Shown: in pieces, positions 9,274-17,760 of the stretch | Numbering within the stretch: the first letter of the stretch is position 1 | Layout of the letters: every line of letters starts with the position of its first letter | Source: Megamonas hypermegale | GTDB lineage: Bacteria; Bacillota; Negativicutes; Selenomonadales; Selenomonadaceae | Assembly: GCF_900187035.1 (NCBI RefSeq) | Contig: NZ_LT906446.1 | Location: 248,001 to 312,000 of the forward strand | Direction: 5' to 3' | Length of the DNA: 64,000 nucleotides | The notes under the pieces: generated by a model | Told to the model about the DNA's origin: nothing | What the model saw: only the letters and a program-made list of their open reading frames with translations | The model's database searches: none | Translations under genes and position numbers: made by a program

Positions 9274-10006
9274 TTTAAATGAAAATGAACGCATTGATGA
9301 TTTGCTAGCTGGCGGACTTAAAATAATTCAAAATAATACTGAATTTTGTTTTTCTATTGATGCAGTACTATTAGCTCATTTTGCTACAGTGCGAAAAAAT
9401 TATTGTGGTTTGGATTTGGGAACAGGAACAGGTGTTATTCCTCTTTTATTATCGCCTCATATCAAGCATGTGGATGCTTTAGAAATAAATCCTGTTACAG
9501 CTGAAATTGCGGAACGAAATGTGCAGCTCAATAAATTAGAAGATAAAATTTGTATTAAGCAAGGCGATTTATGCCAGATTGAGCAGTATTATAAGCCTAA
9601 AAGTATGGATTTTGTTGTATCTAATCCGCCGTATCGTCAAATAAATCAAGGTCATATAAATCTTTTAGATGGTGTAGCAAGAGCTAGACATGAAATTACT
9701 GCTAAATTAGATGATGTAGTAAGAGCGGCGAGTTATGTATTGAAATATCACGGTCGTTTCGCCATGGTGCATTTGCCAGAACGTTTAGGTGAAATAATGG
9801 TAGCTTTTCATAAATATAAAATAGAAGCAAAGCGACTTCGTTTAGTTCAGCCTAAGCGCGATAAATCACCTAATATTGTTCTGATTGAAGGCGTAAAAGA
9901 GGGTATGCCTGGTGGACTTACGGTTGAGCCGACGCTTATTGTGCATGAAGATAATGGCGATTATACGCGAGAACTACTCAAATATTATTATCCAGACAGA
10001 TTATGA
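9257..10006 (+). CDS. tRNA1(Val) adenine-37 N6-methyltransferase family protein (YabB/TrmN6)
   Basis: A 249-aa SAM-dependent small-domain methyltransferase. The N-terminus ERIDDLLAGGLKIIQNNTEFCFSIDAVLLAHFA is the typical YabB/TrmN6 lead-in, motif I is GLDLGTGTGVIPLLL, the acidic motif II is VDALEINP, and the amino-MTase catalytic motif is NPPY (VVSNPPYRQ). The family modifies A37 of tRNA-Val in E. coli; the exact tRNA target here is inferred. ATG 9257 or 9263 is possible; both lie inside the 3' end of ricT, suggesting coupled translation. Confidence 0.9.
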   Translation: MKMTFNLNENERIDDLLAGGLKIIQNNTEFCFSIDAVLLAHFATVRKNYCGLDLGTGTGVIPLLLSPHIKHVDALEINPVTAEIAERNVQLNKLEDKICIKQGDLCQIEQYYKPKSMDFVVSNPPYRQINQGHINLLDGVARARHEITAKLDDVVRAASYVLKYHGRFAMVHLPERLGEIMVAFHKYKIEAKRLRLVQPKRDKSPNIVLIEGVKEGMPGGLTVEPTLIVHEDNGDYTRELLKYYYPDRL

Positions 10007-10021
10007 AAGGTTGGGGAATAA

Positions 10022-10879
10022 ATGATAAGTGAACAGGAAAAAGGCTGTTTATATTTAGTAGCCACGCCTATCGGTAATTTGGAGGATATGACATATCGTG
10101 GCGTAAGAATATTAAATGAAGTTGATTTAATTGCCGCAGAGGATACGCGAAATACGCGAAAATTATTATCACATTACGATATCCATACTTTGCTTACTAG
10201 TTATCATGAACATAATAAATTCACAAAGGGACCACAGCTTATTGAAAAATTAAATGAAGGCATGAATATTGCTGTAGTAAGTGATGCGGGACTTCCGGGA
10301 GTTGCCGACCCAGGTACGCATATAGCACAACTAGCAATAGCAGAAGGCATAAGAGTCGTGCCAATTCCTGGAGCTAATGCTGCATTATCAGCGCTTATTT
10401 GTTCAGGGCTTGATACAGTTAAATTCACATTCATTGGATTTTTGCCGAAAACATCTAAAAAAAGACGCGAATTATTATTAGAGATAAAAAATCGCATGGA
10501 AACATTGATTTTTTATGAAACACCGTATCATTTAAAAGATATGTTAAAAGAATTAATAGATGTTCTAGGTGAAGATAGACAGGCTGCGACTTGTCGCGAA
10601 CTCACTAAGAAATTTGAAGAATTTAAGCGGGGAACACTTGGGCAGTTAAGAGATTATTTTGCTGAAAATGAACCGCGCGGTGAATTTGTAGTAGTCGTTT
10701 CAGGTTGCAAAGAAGATTTTGTAGAAAAAGAGCAAGAAGCTGTTTTGACACCTGTTGAATATGTAAAAAAATTAGTAGATGAAGGCAATACTAAAAAAGA
10801 AGCTATGAAAATAGTAGCTAAGAAATTGAATATGAGTCGTCGAGATGTTTATCAAGCTGTTTTAGCAGACGAAAAATAA
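10022..10879 (+). CDS. rsmI: 16S rRNA (cytidine-1402 2'-O)-methyltransferase
   Basis: A 285-aa tetrapyrrole-methylase-fold enzyme that 2'-O-methylates C1402 in the 16S decoding centre. The signature GCLYLVATPIGNLEDMTYRGVRILNEVDLIAAEDTRNTRKLL is near-consensus, followed by SDAGLPGVADPGTHI and RELTKKFEEFKRGTLGQL. The C-terminal 50 residues (VKKLVDEGNTKKEAMKIVAKKLNMSRRDVYQAV) form the small helical HTH_65-type tail. ATG 10022 lies after a weak GGTTGGGG SD. It is the last gene of the block, closed by a terminator. Confidence 0.95.
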   Translation: MISEQEKGCLYLVATPIGNLEDMTYRGVRILNEVDLIAAEDTRNTRKLLSHYDIHTLLTSYHEHNKFTKGPQLIEKLNEGMNIAVVSDAGLPGVADPGTHIAQLAIAEGIRVVPIPGANAALSALICSGLDTVKFTFIGFLPKTSKKRRELLLEIKNRMETLIFYETPYHLKDMLKELIDVLGEDRQAATCRELTKKFEEFKRGTLGQLRDYFAENEPRGEFVVVVSGCKEDFVEKEQEAVLTPVEYVKKLVDEGNTKKEAMKIVAKKLNMSRRDVYQAVLADEK

Positions 10880-10880
10880 A

Positions 10881-10917
10881 AAAATGCACTTTGATTTATT
10901 CAAAGTGCATTTTGCAT
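10881..10917. terminator. Bidirectional intrinsic terminator
   Basis: A 14-bp perfect stem (10881-10894 with 10900-10913) with loop TTTAT, A-rich on the left and T-rich on the right, lies between the convergent rsmI and the secreted-protein gene and can serve both strands. Confidence 0.88.
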
Positions 10918-10918
10918 T

Positions 10919-12004
10919 TTATTTATCATTACCTAAAACTTCTAGAGTTGGCAAACTATCAGTAGCAGTATCAACAGTTAATATGTCTGTTGTATCAGTT
11001 GCTTCGCCGATTTTTTCAATTTTTGGTGGTGCTATAGCACTGTCTTTGACTTCTTGGGGAACGGTTTCAACTGGCGAAGTATTAAATTTAGATAATTGTA
11101 TTGTCATGTTAAATTTACTGCGTTCTAAATAATTTTTTATGATATTGCGCACAGTTGCACCGTTGATAGGCGAACCGTTAACAGATAATTTTTCATCAGA
11201 AATATTATTTAAAATATCTGTACCTAATTCATAAATTACAGGAGATAAATCAGCATTTACAGAAGTTATGCGCATATTTTTTTTATCAATTGTGATTTCA
11301 TAAGATAATTCGCGCTGTTTTGTCAAAGCTTCTTTTAATTGTTTATTTTCATTTATTTTTTGATAAAATTCATTTACTTCTTGCATCTCTTTACTATTTA
11401 AATCGGAAATGCTCAAAGCTTGATTTAATTTATCTTCATCTAATAAAGCTTTGTTATATGTTACATATATTTTAGTCGTATTTTTATTAGCATCGTACAT
11501 GAAGATATTTTTGATATCTTTATCGATGCCATCGACGTTGTTATTCATTTCTTTTTTATAATTCTGGATAAAATCCTCTGGTATTTTAATTGATTGTACA
11601 TACCATTGGTCGGATTTTATGCCTGAATTATCATTGTCTAATTTAGGTTCTGTTTGAGTTTTGAAATACTGTTTGTAAACATTGCCGTCTAATTCAGTAT
11701 AATACTGTGTATTTGCTTTAAAAGAAGTATCAACTATCCATAAATTTAATAGAAGCGACATATCGCCATTTGTAAATACAGGATAAGCGTAATTTCCGTT
11801 TAATTTGATATTACAATCAGCGAGAGGCCCAGTCATAGAGAGGTCAATACTGTAAGCGGCATTTTGTGTATTTACAGTATTTTGCGTTGCCTGCTTTAAG
11901 AATTCAATTGCTTCTGTCTTGGCATTATTGGCAAATGCTACAGAACACAGGCACAAGGTAAAAATAATACTACATAATAAGGTAAATATGGATTTTGATT
12001 TCAT
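10919..12004 (-). CDS. Secreted protein of unknown function, LppX/DUF6612-like
   Basis: I do not recognise a firm family. The 361-aa product starts with a clear Sec signal peptide (MKSKSIFTLLCSIIFTLCLCSVAFA, cleavage likely after AFA). The body alternates beta-rich segments (AYSIDLSMTGPLADCNIKLNGNYAY) with a helical middle (about 200-240, KEMQEVNEFYQKINENKQLKEAL), a layout reminiscent of outer-membrane lipid-carrier-like folds (LolA/LppX, DUF6612), but there is no lipobox. The start follows GAAGGGGG. In this diderm context it should be periplasmic. Transcribed alone between two terminators. Confidence 0.75.
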   Translation of the reverse strand: MKSKSIFTLLCSIIFTLCLCSVAFANNAKTEAIEFLKQATQNTVNTQNAAYSIDLSMTGPLADCNIKLNGNYAYPVFTNGDMSLLLNLWIVDTSFKANTQYYTELDGNVYKQYFKTQTEPKLDNDNSGIKSDQWYVQSIKIPEDFIQNYKKEMNNNVDGIDKDIKNIFMYDANKNTTKIYVTYNKALLDEDKLNQALSISDLNSKEMQEVNEFYQKINENKQLKEALTKQRELSYEITIDKKNMRITSVNADLSPVIYELGTDILNNISDEKLSVNGSPINGATVRNIIKNYLERSKFNMTIQLSKFNTSPVETVPQEVKDSAIAPPKIEKIGEATDTTDILTVDTATDSLPTLEVLGNDK

Positions 12005-12061
12005 GGCATTGTCGCCCCCTTCATTATATGTATATTCTAATTATATCATAACAATAAAAGA

Positions 12062-12095
12062 AAAGCTCATTCTTGTTTATGAAAGAATGAGCTTT
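12062..12095 (-). terminator. Intrinsic terminator after the lipid kinase gene
   Basis: A 13-bp perfect stem (12062-12074 with 12083-12095) with an 8-nt loop is followed on the minus strand by a U-rich run (TTTTCTTTTATT). It ends the murJ-like/dagK transcript. Confidence 0.85.
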
Positions 12096-12117
12096 ATATA
12101 TTGCTTTTTTAGTGATT

Positions 12118-12999
12118 TTAAAGTATAAACATCTTTAATTTATGGGAAACTGTTTCAACTGTAATCGGAAGACCAGGACCGATTTCACCATCTAAATCAC
12201 TTTCTATATTATCAGGGCAACTAAATTTGAAATATGTTGCTTGTTTATGGATTATATTTTTGTTATCGAGTACATTTTTTCCAGCGATAATATCGGTAGC
12301 TATTTTCATGAGTTCTGGAAAATTGCATTGACGTAAAATTATCATATCTAATTTGCCATCGTCGATTTTTGCATCAGCGATATTTTTAAAACTAGCTACG
12401 ACTGGAGAATTAATGACGAGGATAAAAAATATTTTTTCATGAAATGTTTCACCATCAGCTTCAATAGTGAAATCAAGAGCACGCAGTTTTGGTAATTCAC
12501 CGATACCGCGTACATAATAAGCAAGTTTGCCAAAGGTATTTTTCAGGCGAGTATTTACTTCATGTGCAACACTTGTCATCATACCAGCACTTGCCACATT
12601 GATGAAATATTCATCACCGATAGAACCAACATCAACGTATTTTGATTTGCCTGTACAGATATTTTCGAGATACTGTTCAAAATTATCTTCAATTACGAGA
12701 TATGAAGCGAAATCATTAGAAGTGCCACTAGGAATTATGCCGACAGGAATGTCCAAATTTTCTTTTAACATCATATTGATTATTTTGTGAAGCGTTCCGT
12801 CTCCTCCAGCGGCAATAACGCCATCGGCTTTCAGTTCATGTATACAAGCAGCAAAATATGGGTCAAATTTTTCTTTTTTTGTGCGATACGGTATGATTAT
12901 GCAATCACGACTTTGAAACTGGTTTATGATGTCGTCAAGTTTTTTCTTGAACATAGCATCGCCAGAAACGGGATTATAAGCTAAAAGAAATTTTTTCAT
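12118..12999 (-). CDS. Diacylglycerol/lipid kinase family protein (YegS/BmrU type)
   Basis: A 293-aa soluble ATP-dependent lipid kinase. The N-terminus FLLAYNPVSGDAMFKKKL and the GGDGT motif (VIAAGGDGTLHKIINMM, about residues 61-77) define the DAGK catalytic domain; IGIIPSGTSNDFASYL follows. The C-terminal domain includes DDGKLDMIILRQCNFPELM. Likely substrates are diacylglycerol or a related lipid, used to recycle phospholipid head-group turnover products. It starts at ATG after AGGAGG and lies 19 nt after the flippase gene stop, so the two form an operon. Confidence 0.9.
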   Translation of the reverse strand: MKKFLLAYNPVSGDAMFKKKLDDIINQFQSRDCIIIPYRTKKEKFDPYFAACIHELKADGVIAAGGDGTLHKIINMMLKENLDIPVGIIPSGTSNDFASYLVIEDNFEQYLENICTGKSKYVDVGSIGDEYFINVASAGMMTSVAHEVNTRLKNTFGKLAYYVRGIGELPKLRALDFTIEADGETFHEKIFFILVINSPVVASFKNIADAKIDDGKLDMIILRQCNFPELMKIATDIIAGKNVLDNKNIIHKQATYFKFSCPDNIESDLDGEIGPGLPITVETVSHKLKMFIL

Positions 13000-13018
13000 T
13001 ATACCTCCTGATAGATTA

Positions 13019-14674
13019 TTAATGTTTCAATATACCTAATTTCTTAAATAAACGAATACTTGGAGCACCAATCATAGGAATGCGTTCAATATCTGCTTCC
13101 ATGATACCACCGATTAAAATAAGAACGACGATATAAACAAACATACCAACGAATAAAGAACCAAATGTAGCAAGGGCATTGCTACCGATTTCAAGCATTA
13201 AAAATTCATAACCAAAATGGATTACAGCCGCCATTATAGCAGCAGCACCGATGGTTTTTAAGAGCTGACCTATTTCCATTTTATAATTTATGTATTTATA
13301 AAGGAAATATAAATTAATGATGGCAGCGATACCGATATCAGCGACAGTAGCCCAAGCTGCGCCCATGATACCGAGTGATGGTTGAGCTGTCAATGTCCAG
13401 TTTAAAATAACTTTAGCGACAGCAGCGATAACCATGTTAATCATTGGAATTGTTGGATGACCTAACCCTTGTAATACGCCTGTTGTAACTTGATGAAGTC
13501 CCAAAAGAACAATGCTAAAAGATGATACCCAAACAGCAGGGCCAGCACCTGGAGCGTTGTAAATCAATGAAGAAATTGGAACAGCAAGCATTAGTACTGT
13601 TACAAAAGCAGGGAAACAAATAAAGTTAGAAATACGCATAGCAGCCGCTGTTTGATTGAAACAACGTTTTGTATCTTTAAGTGTACGAGCTTCAGAGATG
13701 GCTGGAACGATACTTACAGCAAGAGAAGCCGTGAGTATTGTTGATAAATTGACAAGTGGAACAGCCATACCTGTTAAGTAACCGAAAAGTTCTGTTGCTT
13801 CGTGGACACTATAGCCTGCAACTTCCAGACGAGATGGAACGATGATGAGGTCAAGGTTAGAAACGATAGGTAACATTATACTTGCAGCAGAAACTGGCAA
13901 AGCTAAGACGAAAATACGACGAATGATTTTCCAAACCGATGAGGTAGATGAATCCACCACAGGTTTTAATTCATTGCCATACGTTTTAGCAATATCTCTA
14001 TCTAATTTCCAATGGAAATAAACGAGAACGATGACACCTGTTACAGCACCAGCGAGAGCACCGAGTGAAGCACCAGCAGCAGCAAATTCAAGCCCATATG
14101 GCAAGAGTAATTGCGCAAATAAAATCATGGTGATTACGCGGAAAATCTGTTCTACAATCTGGGAAACAGCTGTTGGAGTCATGCGCTGCCAACCTTGTAA
14201 GTAACCGCGAGAACTAGCTAAAATCGTAACGAAGAAAACGGCTGGAGCCAAAGCTACGATAGAATAATAAGCACGTGGGTCGCGGACGAATTGCCAGTCA
14301 ATCAGCCATTGAGCACCAAAATAAGTGAGAAGACTGAAAAACAATCCTGTGCAGAACATGAAGCACATAGATATGCGGAAAATACGTCTAGCACCAAGGA
14401 TATCTTTAAGAGCTACGCGTTCTGCTGTTATGATTGAGATAGCAACAGGAACGCCGGCAGAAGATACGGTAAGTGCCAAAAAGTAAATTGGAAAAGCCAT
14501 TTGATAAAGGCCAATACCTTCCCCGCCAAGTACGCGGGATACAAAAATCCAGTTGAGTGAACCGATTACCTTTACAACTAGACTGGCTACAGTTAAAATA
14601 AATGTTCCCTTGAGAAAACTTTCGGCTTTATGCGATTTTTTTGGAGAATTTTCTTGTGCGTTAATGGAAAACAC
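13019..14674 (-). CDS. Polysaccharide/lipid II flippase-like protein (SpoVB/MurJ superfamily)
   Basis: A 551-aa integral membrane protein of the MOP exporter superfamily, with about 14 hydrophobic helices. The start GTFILTVASLVVKVIGSLNWIFVSRVLGGEGIGLYQMAFPIYFLALTVSSAGVPVAIS is the SpoVB-type signature. It probably moves undecaprenyl-linked cell-wall precursors across the inner membrane. Non-sporulating Negativicutes also carry such genes, so the SpoVB label does not prove sporulation. The start is uncertain: GTG 14674 has only an SD-like AGCAGG almost touching it, and no ATG follows before helix 1. It leads a two-gene operon with the lipid kinase. Confidence 0.9.
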   Translation of the reverse strand: MFSINAQENSPKKSHKAESFLKGTFILTVASLVVKVIGSLNWIFVSRVLGGEGIGLYQMAFPIYFLALTVSSAGVPVAISIITAERVALKDILGARRIFRISMCFMFCTGLFFSLLTYFGAQWLIDWQFVRDPRAYYSIVALAPAVFFVTILASSRGYLQGWQRMTPTAVSQIVEQIFRVITMILFAQLLLPYGLEFAAAGASLGALAGAVTGVIVLVYFHWKLDRDIAKTYGNELKPVVDSSTSSVWKIIRRIFVLALPVSAASIMLPIVSNLDLIIVPSRLEVAGYSVHEATELFGYLTGMAVPLVNLSTILTASLAVSIVPAISEARTLKDTKRCFNQTAAAMRISNFICFPAFVTVLMLAVPISSLIYNAPGAGPAVWVSSFSIVLLGLHQVTTGVLQGLGHPTIPMINMVIAAVAKVILNWTLTAQPSLGIMGAAWATVADIGIAAIINLYFLYKYINYKMEIGQLLKTIGAAAIMAAVIHFGYEFLMLEIGSNALATFGSLFVGMFVYIVVLILIGGIMEADIERIPMIGAPSIRLFKKLGILKH

Positions 14675-14837
14675 CTGCTTTAAAACATCATTTTCTTTTG
14701 ACTTAAAAGGCTGTATAATAATAAATACAGTGCTTAGATAAATTTCATACTAGAAAATTATAGCATTTATCGCTTAACTATGCTAGTATTTTGTTAGCTT
14801 GTACTAGAATGTGAATTTTTCAGAAAGGAATATCTTC

Positions 14838-15611
14838 ATGGAATACAATTATCTTGGATTTGATATCAACATAGGAAAAACGAAGCCAGAAAATATTATT
14901 CATAAAGATGCTGCTTGTCCGTTTTGTGATGTAAAAAACTTGAAAAATATCATTGATACACAAGACGATATGATACTTTTGGAAAATAAATATCAGGTAT
15001 TGCAAGATGCTTATCAATTGCTTATTATCGAAGGTAGTAAATGTGATGCTGATATTCCAGATTATACATTAGAACATATGTGTGCTTTAATGCGCTTTAG
15101 TATAAAACATTGGCTTAATGTAATTGAAAGCAAAAAATATAAGACAGTATTGTTCTTTAAAAATCATGGGCCTTTTTCTGGTGGAACGATGCGTCATCCA
15201 CATATGCAAATTGTAGGATTGAAAAATTTGAGTTCAAAAAATATGTGGGATAAACGCCAATTTGAAGGTGAAGAAATTGCTCGTGAAAATAAAGTTGTGA
15301 TGAATTTATCGACAAAACCACGCGTTGGCTTCACTGAAATAAATGTGATTATGCAAGGTTTAGATGATATAGACATATTGGCAAAATATTTACAAATAGG
15401 TGTAGATTATATTAGAAATTATTTTAGTGCAAGATGTAACAGTTATAATTTATTTTTCTATTTAGTAGATGATTGTATCTATGTTAAAATTATGCCACGA
15501 TTTGCAACATCACCACTATTTATCGGTTATAACATCGAACTTATTCCTAATAATTTAAATGAAATTGCGGCACAGATAAAGCGAATTTACTTTGGCGAAA
15601 AAAACGACTAA
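14838..15611 (+). CDS. DUF4931 HIT/GalT-like protein
   Basis: A 257-aa cytoplasmic protein. The N-terminal CPFCDVKNL motif resembles the zinc/Cys part of galactose-1-phosphate uridylyltransferases, and HPHMQIVG (in GGTMRHPHMQIVGL) is the histidine-triad-like nucleotide-binding centre, preceded by FKNHGPFSGGT. This fits the DUF4931 family of HIT-superfamily nucleotidyltransferase-like proteins; the substrate is unknown. ATG 14838, 8 nt after AGAAAGGA, is preferred to the in-frame GTG 14811, which lacks an SD. Monocistronic, with a terminator starting inside its stop region. Confidence 0.8.
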   Translation: MEYNYLGFDINIGKTKPENIIHKDAACPFCDVKNLKNIIDTQDDMILLENKYQVLQDAYQLLIIEGSKCDADIPDYTLEHMCALMRFSIKHWLNVIESKKYKTVLFFKNHGPFSGGTMRHPHMQIVGLKNLSSKNMWDKRQFEGEEIARENKVVMNLSTKPRVGFTEINVIMQGLDDIDILAKYLQIGVDYIRNYFSARCNSYNLFFYLVDDCIYVKIMPRFATSPLFIGYNIELIPNNLNEIAAQIKRIYFGEKND

Positions 15612-15635
15612 GCTATTTTGCATAGTCGTTTTTTT
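15604..15635 (+). terminator. Intrinsic terminator overlapping a stop codon
   Basis: Stem ACGACTA (15604-15610)/TAGTCGT (15623-15629) followed by seven T. The left arm includes part of the TAA stop of the DUF4931 gene. Confidence 0.8.
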
Positions 15636-15741
15636 AGTATAAATACTAGTTGCATATATTTCATAAATATATTATAAATAGTAGTGTAAGAGTTATATTA
15701 TATTTTATAGATTAAACATACTATAATAAAGGAGTGTTTTA

Positions 15742-15969
15742 GTGGAAAACAATAATTTAAATGAATTGGTTTTAGACAAATTGACAAAAGTTTGCATCTG
15801 CAAGAGCATAAATAGAGCTGCAATAAAAAAAGCCATTGCCAGCGGTGCAAAAACTGTCATTGAAGTGAAGAAAATAACTGGTGCAGGCAATGGTTCATGC
15901 CATGGTCGTCGTTGCACACCTAAAATACAAGAAATTTTAGATAGTGAATTAGCAAAACAAGATAATTAA
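15742..15969 (+). CDS. Bacterioferritin-associated-ferredoxin-like (2Fe-2S)-binding protein
   Basis: A 75-aa protein with the BFD-domain cysteine pattern: VCICKS near residue 17-22 (C-x-C) and GAGNGSCHGRRC near residue 49-60 (C-x4-C), so four Cys for a 2Fe-2S cluster, around a helix-turn SINRAAIKKAIASGAKTVIEVKKITGA. As a stand-alone small protein it probably serves in iron handling or as an electron carrier; its partner is not in the window. GTG 15742 is chosen because AAGGAG lies 8 nt upstream. A strong terminator follows. Confidence 0.85.
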   Translation: MENNNLNELVLDKLTKVCICKSINRAAIKKAIASGAKTVIEVKKITGAGNGSCHGRRCTPKIQEILDSELAKQDN

Positions 15970-15986
15970 ATTTAAATAGATAAAAT

Positions 15987-16022
15987 AAAGCCCTTAAAAG
16001 TAATAACTTTTAGGGGCTTTCG
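15987..16022. terminator. Bidirectional intrinsic terminator
   Basis: Arms AAAGCCCTTAAAAG (15987-16000) and CTTTTAGGGGCTTT (16007-16020) form a nearly perfect stem between the convergent BFD-like gene and prfC; A- and T-runs flank both sides. Confidence 0.85.
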
Positions 16023-16034
16023 TATTTTTAAAAA

Positions 16035-17663
16035 TTATTTCATATCTTCTTCAGCGTCTTCTTTTTCTGGTGGAACGTGGAAAAGTTCGAGGTCTGGATT
16101 ATTATCTTGTATCCAGCCAAGTGCCCATTCATTGCTTACGAGGAGAACAGGGCGTTCTTTCATATCATAAACAAACATACCTCTATCAGCACCGCGAAGT
16201 GCTTCTGGAGTTACAGGGCGATTGTCTTTGAAGCGAAGCCAACGAGCAACTTCAAATGGTTGCATGTTCATGACAATTTCTGTATTGTATTCGCTTTTTA
16301 AACGGTATTCGAGTACATCAAACTGCAATTGACCTACTGTGCCGACAATATAGGATTCCATGCCTGCGCCTGCTTGCTGGAATAATTGTACAGCGCCTTC
16401 TTGTGTGAGTTGCATAATACCTTTTACGAATTGTTTGCGTTTCATTGTATCTTTTGCGGATACACGAGCAAATCTTTCTGGCGGGAATACAGGGAAATCA
16501 GCGAATTTAAATTTATGAGAAGGCATACAAAGTGTATCGCCGATGCCGAAAATACCTGGGTCAAATAAGCCTACGATATCGCCTGGATAAGCTGTATCTA
16601 TAATTTGGCGGTCTTGTGCCAAAAATTGCTGTGGTTGAGCAAGTTTTACGGATTTACCACCTTGCATATGATATACGCTCATACCGCGTTCAAATTTACC
16701 GGAGCAAATTCTAATGAAGGATAAGCGGTCATGATGTGCAGGGTTCATATTAGCTTGGATTTTGAAAACGAAGCCAGAGAATTTTTCATCATCTGGTTGA
16801 ATTAGTCCATCAGAGCTCATACGTGGCTGTGGTGGTGGTGCAAGGCGGAGATATTCTTCTAAGAAACCGCGTACACCGAAGTTAGTCATGGCACTACCGA
16901 AGAACATCGGTGTGAGTTCACCTTTATTAACTTTTTCCATAGACCATTCTTCACCAGCAACATCGAGTAAGTCGATATCATCTAAGAGTGCTTGATAGAT
17001 ATCTTCACCGATAGTTTCTTTAGCTTTTGGGTCATTTAAATCGTAAATGATGGATTCACGTTCTTCTTGACCGTGGGAAGTATCTTCACTGAAAAGTTCG
17101 ACTTTGCCTGTTTCGCGGTGATAAATACCTTTATAATGTCCATCTGTACCGATTGGCCAATTCATAGGATAAGAGCGAATGCCTAAAACGTCTTCAATTT
17201 CTTCCATAAGTTCGAGTGGTGCTTTACCGTAGCGGTCAAGTTTGTTTACGAAAGTGAAAATTGGAATATGGCGTTGTTTGCAGACTTTAAATAATTTTTT
17301 AGTCTGAGCTTCGACACCTTTGGCAACGTCGATAATCATTACAGCGCTATCAACAGCCATCAATGTACGATACGTATCTTCACTGAAGTCTTGGTGACCT
17401 GGTGTGTCTAAGATGTTGACACGGCAACCAGCATAATCGAATTGCAATACACTGGAAGTTACAGAGATACCACGCTGTTTTTCAATTTCCATCCAGTCGG
17501 ATACAGCATGGCGCTGAGTTTTACGAGATTTTATAGAACCTGCTAAATGGATAGCTCCTCCATAGAGCAGTAATTTTTCCGTCAATGTGGTTTTACCAGC
17601 ATCTGGGTGAGAGATAATCGCAAAAGTACGTCGTTTTTGAATTTCAGTTTGTAATTCCGACAA
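16035..17663 (-). CDS. prfC: Peptide chain release factor 3
   Basis: A translational GTPase that removes RF1/RF2 from the ribosome after termination. 542 aa, family-typical. G1 is SHPDAGKTTLTEKLL, the switch region RGISVTSSVLQFDY, G3 DTPGHQDFSEDT and G4 NKLDRYGK. RF3-specific features include SIKSRKTQRHAVSDWMEIEKQRG near the N-terminus and QLQFDVLEYRLKSEYNTEI near the C-terminus. Start is TTG 17663, 8 nt after AGGAGG. It is flanked by independent transcripts. Confidence 0.96.
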   Translation of the reverse strand: MSELQTEIQKRRTFAIISHPDAGKTTLTEKLLLYGGAIHLAGSIKSRKTQRHAVSDWMEIEKQRGISVTSSVLQFDYAGCRVNILDTPGHQDFSEDTYRTLMAVDSAVMIIDVAKGVEAQTKKLFKVCKQRHIPIFTFVNKLDRYGKAPLELMEEIEDVLGIRSYPMNWPIGTDGHYKGIYHRETGKVELFSEDTSHGQEERESIIYDLNDPKAKETIGEDIYQALLDDIDLLDVAGEEWSMEKVNKGELTPMFFGSAMTNFGVRGFLEEYLRLAPPPQPRMSSDGLIQPDDEKFSGFVFKIQANMNPAHHDRLSFIRICSGKFERGMSVYHMQGGKSVKLAQPQQFLAQDRQIIDTAYPGDIVGLFDPGIFGIGDTLCMPSHKFKFADFPVFPPERFARVSAKDTMKRKQFVKGIMQLTQEGAVQLFQQAGAGMESYIVGTVGQLQFDVLEYRLKSEYNTEIVMNMQPFEVARWLRFKDNRPVTPEALRGADRGMFVYDMKERPVLLVSNEWALGWIQDNNPDLELFHVPPEKEDAEEDMK

Positions 17664-17760
17664 TTTAAATCCTCCTACTTAATAACATCGTTTATTATTT
17701 TATCACGCTTTACGTTATTAAATAAAGAGCTTTATTAAAAATTAAGCATTAATAGCAATT

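Noticed and set aside
13019-14674. Evidence for sporulation from the SpoVB-like flippase
   Set aside because: The superfamily is widespread in non-sporulating bacteria, and no other sporulation gene is in the window.
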